This document shows, piece after piece, positions 1-6,326 of a stretch of DNA of 8,767 nucleotides. The position numbers were made by a program, and so were the translations under genes. The stretch is from NCBI GenBank assembly GCA_003156495.1, contig PMHC01000169.1, forward strand, positions 1 to 8,767, read 5' to 3'. The notes under the pieces were generated by a model. The model was not told the DNA's origin, ran no database searches, and worked only from the letters and a program-made list of their open reading frames with translations. Numbering within the stretch: position 1 is the first letter of the stretch; every line of letters begins with the position of its first letter. This DNA is from Acidobacteriaceae bacterium. GTDB taxonomy: Bacteria; Acidobacteriota; Terriglobia; Terriglobales; Acidobacteriaceae.

Positions 1-148
1 AGGCCTTCGCCGTCCAGGGATCTTCGCCGTACGAGGTAACGTGGCCGCGGTTGGCTTCCTCCATCGCCTGCCAGGCTTCAGGGCAAATGCCCGCGTAGTT
101 GTCGCTGCCAAATTGCTGCACATATTCTTTTTCGTCGATTTTAACCAT
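1..148 (-). CDS. Threonine aldolase-like PLP enzyme, N-terminal part (cut by window edge)
   Basis: I translated this stretch by hand on the minus strand. It starts at the ATG at 148-146 and stays open to the window edge, giving 49 residues that begin MVKIDEKEYVQQFGSDNYAG. The run FGSDNYAGICPEAW, then EEANRGH and SYGEDPWT, matches the N-terminus of the low-specificity L-threonine aldolase / beta-eliminating lyase family (fold-type I PLP enzymes). These enzymes cleave threonine or allo-threonine to glycine and acetaldehyde in the cytoplasm. The PLP lysine and most of the protein lie outside the window, so substrate specificity cannot be judged. A GAGGA Shine-Dalgarno sequence 7 nt before the ATG supports this start. 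The gene follows the aminotransferase operon on the same strand after a 261-nt gap with hairpins, so it is probably a separate transcription unit. Confidence 0.8.
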   Translation of the reverse strand, partial: MVKIDEKEYVQQFGSDNYAGICPEAWQAMEEANRGHVTSYGEDPWTAKA

Positions 149-155
149 CGCGTAA

Positions 156-160
156 TCCTC
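156..160 (-). promoter_or_regulatory. Ribosome binding site of the threonine aldolase-like gene
   Basis: On the minus strand GAGGA lies 7 nt before the ATG at 148. It fixes the start of the partial threonine aldolase-like gene. Confidence 0.6.
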
Positions 161-168
161 GCTCTATC

Positions 169-192
169 GGGGAAAAACCAACAGTTTTCCCC
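169..192 (-). promoter_or_regulatory. Leader hairpin just upstream of the threonine aldolase-like gene
   Basis: GGGGAAAA (169-176) and TTTTCCCC (185-192) form a perfect 8-bp stem with an 8-nt loop. It ends 9 nt upstream of the ribosome binding site. A second pairing, AACCA (176-180) with TGGTT (193-197), overlaps the first and could compete with it. No T-tract follows on the minus strand, so this is not a classical terminator. It could be a cis-regulatory hairpin or an operator. The structure is visible and the function is inferred. Confidence 0.35.
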
Positions 193-226
193 TGGTTGTA
201 TTCATTCATTAAATTAAGTATTCAGG

Positions 227-245
227 AAAAGCTCGCGAAGCGAGT
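227..245 (-). terminator. Putative intrinsic terminator after the aminotransferase operon
   Basis: On the minus strand the sequence reads CTCGC-TTC-GCGAG followed by CTTTTCC: a short GC-rich stem of 5 bp with a 3-nt loop, then a run of four T. It lies about 165 nt past the aminotransferase stop and before the threonine aldolase-like gene, so it would separate the two. The stem is short and the T-run weak, hence moderate confidence. Confidence 0.4.
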
Positions 246-259
246 GCATGATTTAATTG

Positions 260-277
260 GTCGGCGGGGCGGCCGAC
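260..277. repeat. Short inverted repeat in the gap after the aminotransferase gene
   Basis: GTCGGC (260-265) and GCCGAC (272-277) form a 6-bp GC-rich stem with a 6-nt loop. No T-tract follows on either strand. It may assist termination together with the hairpin at 231-245, or it may be incidental in GC-rich DNA. Confidence 0.25.
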
Positions 278-409
278 ATTCGAATTTGCGCAAAGAGACT
301 CGCGGACACTTTCGATCCTGTCCCAATCCCGTGCGTCAAGCCGGGGCGATTCCACGCATTTTGCGCTGTAGCCAAGTTTTTATCGGCCTCGATACTGCTA
401 CTAACTAAT

Positions 410-1591
410 TTAGCACTGCCGGCTGTTGCAAGCCAGGAAGGCGCGCTCGAAGCCGCCGATCGAATTTTGAATTTGCTCGAGCGGAATCGTCAGCGAGAGG
501 CGAATGTAACCGGCGCGTCCGAAGCCGACGCCGGGAACCGCCAACACGCCCTGTTCGGCGAGGATGCGTGTGAAGGCGACATCGTCTGCGATCGGCGTTT
601 TAAGAAAGATATAAAAGGAACCTTCGGGCGGCCGCACCTCGTAGCCGATTTTTTTGAGCGCGTCGCACAAAACGTTGCGCTTGCGCTCGTAAGGCGCGGG
701 GTTGATAGTTTCGTCGGCGGTTTCATTGATGACCCGCTGCCAGATCGCCGGAGCGTTGATGTAACCCAGCGTGCGATTGGCGAAGGCGCAAGCGCCGCGC
801 AGCGCGGCCAGCCCATCGAGGCGCGGCGAAAGGGCCAAGTAGCCGATGCGCTCGCCGGGCAGGCCGAGCGACTTGGACCACGAGTTGCAAATGGCCGTGT
901 TGGCGATCGACGCGGCCACTTCGGGCTGATGCTGGCCGTCGTAGACGAAGGCCTTGTAGGGCTCGTCGCTGATGACGACGACGGGGTGATCGACGCGGGA
1001 AAGCATCTGGCCGATTTCGTCGAGCACGCGCTTGGGATAGATGCGCCCGGTGGGATTGTTGGGCGCATTCAGAATCAGCGCGCGAGTGCGCGGCGTGATG
1101 GCCGCGGCGATCTTTTCCGCATCGGGTAAAAATTCGTCGTCGGTATCAACGAGCACCATTTTGCCGGAGTGATTGCCGATGTAGAACTGGTACTCGGGAA
1201 AGAAAGGCGCGAGAACGATGACTTCGTCGCCGGGATCGAGAAGCGATTTGAGAATTACATTGCAAGCGCCGGCCGCGCCGACGGTCATGAAGATGTCATC
1301 GGCGACGAAGTCGAGTCCAGTTTCGCGAGCGAGCTTGCGCGCGATGGTTGCGCGAACTTCAGGGTAGCCTGGATTGGGCATGTAGCCGTGCGAGCCGGGC
1401 CGATTGCCGGCCACAACGCGCCGCAGCGTTTCGATCACCGCCGTGGGCGGCTCCACGTCGGGATTGCCCAGCGAAAAATCAAAAACGGCTTCGGCGCCAC
1501 GCTCGCGCTTGAGGCGAACGCCCTCCTCGAACATGCGGCGAATCCACGAGGCGTTTTCAAGTTGCTGAGCGATGGCGCGCGAAATTGGCAT
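410..1591 (-). CDS. Class I/II PLP-dependent aminotransferase, probably for aromatic amino acids
   Basis: This 393-residue cytoplasmic fold-type I aminotransferase is of normal length for the AspC/aromatic class. Visible landmarks are the substrate-side FSLGNPDVEPP near residue 39, a GAAGA phosphate-binding turn (105-109), NAPNNPTG (175-182), ISDEPY with the Asp that binds the PLP pyridine nitrogen (D209), the Schiff-base lysine K240 in NSWSKSLGLPGERIG, and the C-terminal carboxylate-binding Arg in YIRLS (R364). The family moves an amino group from an amino acid to 2-oxoglutarate. It is the last gene of the iorAB-paaK-ACT operon, 12 nt after the ACT gene and without a strong Shine-Dalgarno sequence, so it is probably translationally coupled. 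That context suggests it makes aryl-pyruvates (from Phe, Tyr or Trp) for IorAB. Specificity is inferred, since sequence alone does not separate aspartate, alanine and aromatic enzymes here. Confidence 0.9.
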   Translation of the reverse strand: MPISRAIAQQLENASWIRRMFEEGVRLKRERGAEAVFDFSLGNPDVEPPTAVIETLRRVVAGNRPGSHGYMPNPGYPEVRATIARKLARETGLDFVADDIFMTVGAAGACNVILKSLLDPGDEVIVLAPFFPEYQFYIGNHSGKMVLVDTDDEFLPDAEKIAAAITPRTRALILNAPNNPTGRIYPKRVLDEIGQMLSRVDHPVVVISDEPYKAFVYDGQHQPEVAASIANTAICNSWSKSLGLPGERIGYLALSPRLDGLAALRGACAFANRTLGYINAPAIWQRVINETADETINPAPYERKRNVLCDALKKIGYEVRPPEGSFYIFLKTPIADDVAFTRILAEQGVLAVPGVGFGRAGYIRLSLTIPLEQIQNSIGGFERAFLACNSRQC

Positions 1592-1603
1592 GGCGTGTGC
1601 TTT

Positions 1604-2032
1604 CTATTTGAGAAGTTCTTCGCTTGCCAGCACATTGATGCCTGCGGCCTGCAAGCAGGCGATGGCGGCATCGGGATCGGCGAAGCGGAATATGAGAATG
1701 GCCTTATCGGCGCGGAAGCGAGGAAAGGCATACATGTATTCGATATTGACGTCGCAGGAATCGAGCGCGGCGAGCACATCTGCCAGGCCGCCCGGCTGGT
1801 CGCCAACTTCGACGGCGACGACCTCGGTCACCTTCACGGTGAAGCCCTTGGCCTCGAGGGTTTCGGCGGCCTTTTGCCAATCGGAAACGATCATGCGCAA
1901 AATGCCGTACTGCTGCGTATCGGCCAGATACAAAGCGCGAATATCGATGCTTTCGTGCGCCAGCAAACGAACCGGCGAAACGATGTGCCCGCGCTTGTTT
2001 TCGGCAAACAACGAAATCTGCTTGATCTTCAT
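1604..2032 (-). CDS. Tandem ACT-domain protein (amino-acid sensor)
   Basis: This 142-residue protein is made of two ACT domains back to back. The first spans about residues 1-66 (KQISLFAENKRGHI at the start, with the ligand-loop Gly). The second spans about residues 68-140 (VVAVEVGDQPGGLADVL, with the typical beta-turn DQPGGL before the first helix). No catalytic or DNA-binding domain is attached. ACT domains bind small ligands, most often amino acids, at domain interfaces. Stand-alone two-ACT proteins next to phenylacetate-CoA ligase and indolepyruvate oxidoreductase genes are a recurring arrangement. The ATG overlaps the stop of the CoA ligase gene (ATGA), so translation is coupled. Sensing an aromatic amino acid and modulating a partner enzyme of the operon is an inference from context. 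Confidence 0.85.
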   Translation of the reverse strand: MKIKQISLFAENKRGHIVSPVRLLAHESIDIRALYLADTQQYGILRMIVSDWQKAAETLEAKGFTVKVTEVVAVEVGDQPGGLADVLAALDSCDVNIEYMYAFPRFRADKAILIFRFADPDAAIACLQAAGINVLASEELLK

Positions 2033-3360
2033 GATGTCCGCCTGTCGATGATGCGTTTGGCTTTGCCTTCGCTGCGTTCGATCGAGTGCGCTTCGACCAG
2101 CGTAACGTGAGCGCGAATTCCCAGCACGCGATCCAGCGCCTTTTGCAGCCGCGCGTGTACTTCCTGCATGGCCCCGATTTTGTCTTCGAACATTTGCGGC
2201 GTAATCTCGACCTGCACCTCGATCTGATCGAGTCCGCGCTCGCGGGTAAGAACGATTTGATAGTGCGGCAGCGTGCCTTCGACATCGAGCAGCGCCGTTT
2301 CCACCTGCGAGGGAAAGACGTTAACGCCGCGAATAATCAGCATGTCGTCGCTGCGCCGGCCGATGCGATCGATGCGCCGCAGCGTGCGCCCGCAAGTACA
2401 CTTGCCGGGAAGAATCCGCGTAATGTCGCGCGTGCGATAGCGAATCATCGGCATCGCCTGCTTGGAAAGCGTGGTCAGCACCAGTTCGCCTTCCTGGCCT
2501 TCGGGCAGCGGCTCGCCGGTCGCGGGATCGACAATTTCGGGATAGAAGCGATCTTCGAAAACGTGCAACCCCTGATGGCGACGGCACTCGCAGGCCACGC
2601 CGGGGCCGATGATCTCAGACAATCCGTAGATGTCGAAGGCTTCGATGCCGCTCGCTTTTTCGATGTACTGGCGCATGGAATCGGTCCACGGCTCGGCGCC
2701 GAATACGCCGGCGCGAATCGCCAACTGCTTCAAGTCAACGCCCATTTCGCCGGCGCGCTCGATCAGATGCAGAAAGTAAGTCGGCGTGCAACACATCGCC
2801 GTCACGCCGAAATCTTTCATCAGCATGACCTGGCGATCGGCATGGCCACCGGAGGCCGGCACGACGGTGGCGCCAAGTTTTTCCGCGCCATAATGCGCGC
2901 CCAGGCCGCCGGTGAACAGGCCGTAGCCGTAGGCCACTTGAATAATATCGCCGTGATGCAACCCGCAACCGGCTAGGCAGCGCGCCAGCACAGAGGACCA
3001 GACATTGACATCTTCTTGCGTGTAGGCAACGACGATGGGCTTGCCCGTGGTGCCGCTCGATGCGTGCAGGCGAACCACATCTTTCATCGGGCTGGCGAAG
3101 AGGCCGAAGGGATATGTGTCGCGCAGGTCGCTCTTCTGCGTGAAGGGCAGCTTGGCGAGATCGTCGAGCGAGCGAATGTCGCCGGGATCGAGGTCGCGCT
3201 CGTCCATGCGCTTACGAAAAAGCTCGACTTTGTTCCAGGAACGTTCGACGACGATTTGCAGCCGCTTGAGTTGCAGAGCGCGCAGATCGGCCAACGGCGT
3301 GTAGTCGGGAATGCTGAGCGGATGACAATTGGCGGCGCTGGTTTCAAGCACGCGATCCAT
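2029..3360 (-). CDS. paaK: Phenylacetate-CoA ligase family protein (AMP-forming)
   Basis: This 443-residue protein has the usual PaaK length. It is an adenylate-forming enzyme that activates an aryl acid (phenylacetate, indoleacetate or similar) with ATP and CoA via an acyl-AMP. Motifs run in order: the ATP loop HASSGTTGKP (about 98-107), IYGLSEIIGPGVACEC (about 244-259, with the YGLSE adenine-side motif), YRTRDITR (308-315), the cysteine pair CTCGR (321-325), and RSDDMLIIRGVNVFPSQVE (336-354), the PaaK-type C-terminal hinge. The ATG lies 2 nt after the iorB stop. The 3' end overlaps the ACT gene by 4 nt. Beside IorAB it may salvage free arylacetate, or it may act in the reverse direction on the arylacetyl-CoA made by IorAB. 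The true acyl substrate is not visible. Archaeal coenzyme F390 synthetases are relatives, but the bacterial context argues for an aryl-CoA ligase. Confidence 0.92.
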   Translation of the reverse strand: MDRVLETSAANCHPLSIPDYTPLADLRALQLKRLQIVVERSWNKVELFRKRMDERDLDPGDIRSLDDLAKLPFTQKSDLRDTYPFGLFASPMKDVVRLHASSGTTGKPIVVAYTQEDVNVWSSVLARCLAGCGLHHGDIIQVAYGYGLFTGGLGAHYGAEKLGATVVPASGGHADRQVMLMKDFGVTAMCCTPTYFLHLIERAGEMGVDLKQLAIRAGVFGAEPWTDSMRQYIEKASGIEAFDIYGLSEIIGPGVACECRRHQGLHVFEDRFYPEIVDPATGEPLPEGQEGELVLTTLSKQAMPMIRYRTRDITRILPGKCTCGRTLRRIDRIGRRSDDMLIIRGVNVFPSQVETALLDVEGTLPHYQIVLTRERGLDQIEVQVEITPQMFEDKIGAMQEVHARLQKALDRVLGIRAHVTLVEAHSIERSEGKAKRIIDRRTS

Positions 3361-3362
3361 GA

Positions 3363-3842
3363 TTAGTTGGCCTCCCCGCGCCCGAGCGCGAAGGCTTTGA
3401 GCCCCGCTTCAATCGCGGCTGTGGGCAGATTGCGCTTCAGCGCTTCGGTCCAGGTTTCGGCGGAGAAGGAAAGATGACGGCTGAGCACGCCCAGCAGCGC
3501 CACGTTGATATTTTTTTTGCTGGAGAGCTTCGATTCGTCGATTTGCGCGGGTTCGATCAGAAGCCCCTTTGCGCCGAGCGTGGGCCGGTTTACTTCGATC
3601 TGATCGGGCGCGAAGACGAGCAGAAAATCGGCTTCGCCTTCGGTGACCATGGGGCTGAAGACGCGCTCGCCGAAGCGCACGTCGCTCGCCACCGAGCCGC
3701 CGCGCTGGCTCATGCCGTGAATCTCGCTTTTCTTTACATCGATGCCGGTGCTGAAAGCGGCGTCGGCCAGAATGTCGGAGGCTTTGATGACGCCTTGCCC
3801 GCCGAGCCCCGCGATGACAACATTAGTCGTTTTGCTCTTCAT
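3363..3842 (-). CDS. iorB: Indolepyruvate oxidoreductase beta subunit (IorB), compact form
   Basis: This 159-residue protein is a gamma-type 2-oxoacid:acceptor oxidoreductase domain. The N-terminal VVIAGLGGQGVIKASDIL, then SEIHGMSQRGGSVASDVRFG and SPMVTEGEADFLLVF, are hallmark segments. The C-terminal INVALLGVLSRHL and a final helical segment complete the domain. With IorA it forms the enzyme that oxidatively decarboxylates aryl-pyruvates to arylacetyl-CoA. IorB proteins of about 190-200 residues carry an extra segment between the EGEAD strand and the NVALLG strand. That segment is missing here, while both flanking motifs stay in frame, so this is a natural short form and not a frameshift. 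The ATG lies inside the end of iorA (20-nt overlap), with a GAGA-type ribosome site (around 3847-3852) inside iorA, which indicates coupled translation. Confidence 0.9.
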   Translation of the reverse strand: MKSKTTNVVIAGLGGQGVIKASDILADAAFSTGIDVKKSEIHGMSQRGGSVASDVRFGERVFSPMVTEGEADFLLVFAPDQIEVNRPTLGAKGLLIEPAQIDESKLSSKKNINVALLGVLSRHLSFSAETWTEALKRNLPTAAIEAGLKAFALGRGEAN

Positions 3843-5460
3843 TGCATTTCTCGTATTCGCGGATTGCGCGGTTAGCCAGCAAACAATTTCTGCGGGCGAC
3901 GACGACGGAAAGCTCCGACCGGTCCAGGCATTGCTGGATCAGATGCTCGAAGCCGGCCTCATCCTGCGTAGGATCGGCCACGTAAACATTGCGCACGCCC
4001 AAAGAGCGCGCCAGATCTTCAAAGATTACCTTGCCGGTGGGCGCATGATCGAGCGTGCGTCCGGTGCCGGGATGCTCTTGCATGCCGGTCATGGCCGTTG
4101 TACCGTTGTCGAGGATCAGTAACACGTGCCCGGTGGCCGGCGGGTTGTAGATCATTTCCACCAGGCCGGTGATGCCGCTGTGCACGAAGGTGCTGTCGCC
4201 GAGAACGCTGACGACGCGCCTGGCCTGATCGGGCGGCAGCGCGTGGCGCAACCCGAGGCCGACGCCGATGGCGCCGCCCATGCAGACCAGCGTGTCGAGC
4301 GCCTCGAAGGGCGGCAGCACGCCAAGTGAGTAACAGCCGATGTCGCCTGCAACAATGCAGTTGAGATTTTTGAGCGCTGTATAAGCACTGCGATGCGGGC
4401 AGCCAGGGCACAGCGCCGGCGGTTTGCCCGGAGCGCGTTTGGGCTCGGGCGTTGTATCGCCAACTAAAATTTTGCGCACGCGATTGACGTTCAACTCGCC
4501 GAAGCGGAAAATCTCCGGCTTGCTCTCGACCGCGATGCCGGCCGTGCGCGCGCCTTCCACAATGTACGGATCGCCTTCCTCGACGACCAGGCAGCGTTTA
4601 ACGCCAGCGGCGAAGGCGCGAATTTTTTCAACGGGCAGCGGATTGGTCATGCCCAGCTTGAGAACGCTCGCATCCGGCGCGGCCTCGCGCACATGCTGAA
4701 AAGAAATCCCCGAAGTGACGATACCCAGCGCGGAAGAGCCGGCAACGATTTCGTTCGGTCCCTCCTGCTCATTCCATGCGGCAATCTCGGCCAGCGTTTT
4801 GCGCAGCCGGTGATGCGCGGGGCGCGCGTAGGCGGGAATCATGACGCGCGAGCTGAAGTCGTGTTCGAAGTGCGGCGTTTGAGGCGGCGCGATTTTGAGC
4901 GTTCCGCGGCGCACGATGGTTTTCGAGTGGCAGACGCGCGTCGTCATGCGCAGCAGAACGGGTACTTGCCAGCGCTCTGAAAGTTCGATGGCGCGCAGCG
5001 TAAACTCGTAAGCCTCTTGAGAGTCGGAGGGCTCGAACATCGCCACGCCGGCCGCCACCGCGTAGCGGCGGTTGTCCTGCTCGTTCTGGCTCGAGGCCAT
5101 GCCGGGATCGTCGGCCGAAACAATCACCAGCGCGCCGTCCAGCCGTATATAGGCGACGGTGAAAAGCGGATCGGCGGCCACGTTCAGGCCGACATGCTTC
5201 ATGGTGACGATGGAGCGCGCTCCGGCCATGGAAACGCCGATGGCTACTTCAAGCGCTACTTTTTCGTTGGGCGCCCACTGGGCTTTGCCGCCGAGCTTGG
5301 CAAAGGTTTCCAGAATTTCGGTCGATGGAGTGCCGGGGTAGCCGGTGCCAAGCGCCACGCCGGCGTCATAGGCGGCAAGCGCAACCGCCTCGTCGCCGCT
5401 CAGCAAGCGCGGCGTATTCTCTGATGAAAGAAAGTTCAAGTAAGAGACCACTAAATTCAA
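3823..5460 (-). CDS. iorA: Indolepyruvate oxidoreductase alpha subunit (IorA) without ferredoxin domain
   Basis: This is the TPP-dependent catalytic subunit. It converts indolepyruvate or another aryl-pyruvate plus CoA to arylacetyl-CoA and CO2, with electrons going to a low-potential carrier. Segments in order are the pyrimidine-binding domain with TGYPGTPSTEILE (about 39-51) and the conserved APNEKVALEVAIG (about 63-75), MASSQNEQDNRRYA (about 121-134), CPGCPHRSAY (351-360), and the TPP-Mg module GDIGCYSLG (372-380) / GDSTFVHSGITGL (421-433) / DNGTTAMTGMQEHPGTG (451-467). The classical subunit is 600 residues or more and ends in a 2x[4Fe-4S] ferredoxin domain. This one stops at residue 545, just after VVVARRNCLL, and has no CxxCxxC cluster motif. 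The start is uncertain: the longest form uses TTG at 5460, a stop lies 9 nt upstream of it, and no ATG or clear ribosome site precedes the homologous part. GTG at 5451, TTG at 5439 and a TTG just before LLSGDEA are alternatives. It is the first gene of the operon. Confidence 0.9.
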   Translation of the reverse strand: MNLVVSYLNFLSSENTPRLLSGDEAVALAAYDAGVALGTGYPGTPSTEILETFAKLGGKAQWAPNEKVALEVAIGVSMAGARSIVTMKHVGLNVAADPLFTVAYIRLDGALVIVSADDPGMASSQNEQDNRRYAVAAGVAMFEPSDSQEAYEFTLRAIELSERWQVPVLLRMTTRVCHSKTIVRRGTLKIAPPQTPHFEHDFSSRVMIPAYARPAHHRLRKTLAEIAAWNEQEGPNEIVAGSSALGIVTSGISFQHVREAAPDASVLKLGMTNPLPVEKIRAFAAGVKRCLVVEEGDPYIVEGARTAGIAVESKPEIFRFGELNVNRVRKILVGDTTPEPKRAPGKPPALCPGCPHRSAYTALKNLNCIVAGDIGCYSLGVLPPFEALDTLVCMGGAIGVGLGLRHALPPDQARRVVSVLGDSTFVHSGITGLVEMIYNPPATGHVLLILDNGTTAMTGMQEHPGTGRTLDHAPTGKVIFEDLARSLGVRNVYVADPTQDEAGFEHLIQQCLDRSELSVVVARRNCLLANRAIREYEKCNEEQND

Positions 5461-5471
5461 AAGTTGAACTT
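5432..5471. repeat. Inverted repeat spanning the iorA start region (possible operator)
   Basis: AAGTTCAA (5432-5439) and TTGAACTT (5464-5471) are perfect 8-bp inverted arms. A smaller repeat, TTCAA-AAG-TTGAA (5456-5468), lies inside. Further TTCAA or TTGAA words occur near 5535 and 5554. The cluster sits at the 5' end of the ior operon, where a repressor or activator would bind. No strong promoter is visible. A TACACT -10-like hexamer ends about 13 nt upstream of the TTG, without a good -35. The regulatory role is inferred. Confidence 0.3.
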
Positions 5472-5645
5472 AGTGTAAATGATTGCGGAACGGCAGGCAG
5501 CGGCGCGAACTCAACCGCATTATTTTCGGAGGTTCAATCTGGGAGAATCAATCTTGAAAGCTCAATTCGAGCGAATTTTCTGCGCGTATAGAGCCTTTTC
5601 ACTGTAGCTGTAAAGTGCGAGGTTTTTTCCAACCCGCCTTAGCCT

Positions 5646-5701
5646 TTCACCGCGGCGAACGGTGAAGATGGGGCACCCGTTTTTCCATTACACCAGCGGT
5701 G
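5646..5701 (-). repeat. Two related hairpins between upxY and iorA
   Basis: On the minus strand CATTTTCACCGCT (5707-5695) and CATCTTCACCGTT (5670-5658) are 13-nt repeats with two mismatches. Each contributes the 5' arm of a hairpin. The first is CACC-GCT-GGTG (5701-5691). The second is TTCACCG-7 nt-CGGTGAA (5666-5646). Neither is followed by a T-tract on the minus strand, so they do not look like terminators of upxY. The remaining sequence of this 277-nt gap (5461-5737) shows no convincing gene. Confidence 0.4.
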
Positions 5702-5737
5702 AAAATGCGCTAAAAGTCGTGCCCTTTCAAAACCCCT

Positions 5738-6304
5738 CTACATTGACAGGTGATTGGCTCCAACACGCAGGGGAATCCGCATGGGCATGGGATACAGCTC
5801 TGGCTGGGGAATCGTTTGGATGTCTTGAAGATCGACTTCCACGGAAAAGCACCGTTGTACGGCGGCAAGAGAGAGAATGACTCGGCAACGATGGCGAAAC
5901 TCCATCACCACGCCCGTCATGCCTTTAAAGGCGCCTTGCAGCACTCGCACCGGCGTGCCTACGTTTACGGGGAGGTAAGGATGAGGCTGCACCAGAGAGC
6001 CGCTGGCCAGTCCGTAGCGGATTCTCGCGATCTCTACTGCGCTGACGGTTTCATTTTTACCGTCGCCCAAAAGGCTGATGACGCCGGGCGTGGAAATGAA
6101 AGCGAGCCTGGTTTGAGATGTGCAGCGGACAAATACATATCCCGTGAAGAGCGGACGCTCCAGCAGCACCGTGCGATCCGTCCAGCGGGAAGACTCCGCG
6201 TAGAGCGGCAAGTAGTGTTCCAAGGAGCGCACGGCCAATTGTTTGGCCACGCGCTTTTCATGGTTCGCAATCACATGCAGAACATGCCATGGATTTTCAT
6301 TCAT
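5738..6304 (-). CDS. UpxY-family (NusG-like) transcription antiterminator
   Basis: This 188-residue protein is a NusG paralogue. The N-terminal NGN domain (about residues 5-95) starts with the conserved WHVLHVIANHEKRVAKQL and contains YLPLY, the basic/aromatic strand, and ERPLFTGYVFVR (49-60), typical of the UpxY/RfaH-like group. A linker leads to a KOW-type domain (about 115-155) with GTPVRVLQGAFKGMTGVV. A tail of about 25 residues follows. Proteins of this group bind RNA polymerase and keep it from stopping early on specific long operons, often polysaccharide loci. Homologues are common in Bacteroidetes and Acidobacteriota. The ATG has a GGGAG ribosome site 6 nt upstream. No polysaccharide gene follows. 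The next gene on the same strand is iorA, 277 nt away. The target operon is unknown. Confidence 0.85.
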   Translation of the reverse strand: MNENPWHVLHVIANHEKRVAKQLAVRSLEHYLPLYAESSRWTDRTVLLERPLFTGYVFVRCTSQTRLAFISTPGVISLLGDGKNETVSAVEIARIRYGLASGSLVQPHPYLPVNVGTPVRVLQGAFKGMTGVVMEFRHRCRVILSLAAVQRCFSVEVDLQDIQTIPQPELYPMPMRIPLRVGANHLSM

Positions 6305-6310
6305 GGTTCG

Positions 6311-6315
6311 CTCCC
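6311..6315 (-). promoter_or_regulatory. Ribosome binding site of the upxY-like gene
   Basis: GGGAG on the minus strand lies 6 nt before the ATG at 6304. It supports that start over downstream alternatives. Confidence 0.6.
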
Positions 6316-6326
6316 GGATACAATTA

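Noticed and set aside
257..1129. Long plus-strand open frame (290 codons)
   Set aside because: It lies antisense to the well-supported aminotransferase gene, has no recognisable domain, and reflects GC-rich codon structure of the opposite strand.
1169..2110. Plus-strand open frame (313 codons) across two genes
   Set aside because: It runs antisense through the end of the aminotransferase and the ACT gene. No motif is visible, so it is treated as a shadow.
2086..2976. Long plus-strand open frame (296 codons)
   Set aside because: It is antisense to the CoA ligase, with His/Gln/Arg-rich low-complexity composition and no family resemblance.
3823..3842. Frameshift that removed the IorA ferredoxin domain
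   Set aside because: iorB starts within the last codons of iorA with its own ribosome site, and no CxxC-rich frame exists in the overlap, so a natural short end is more likely.
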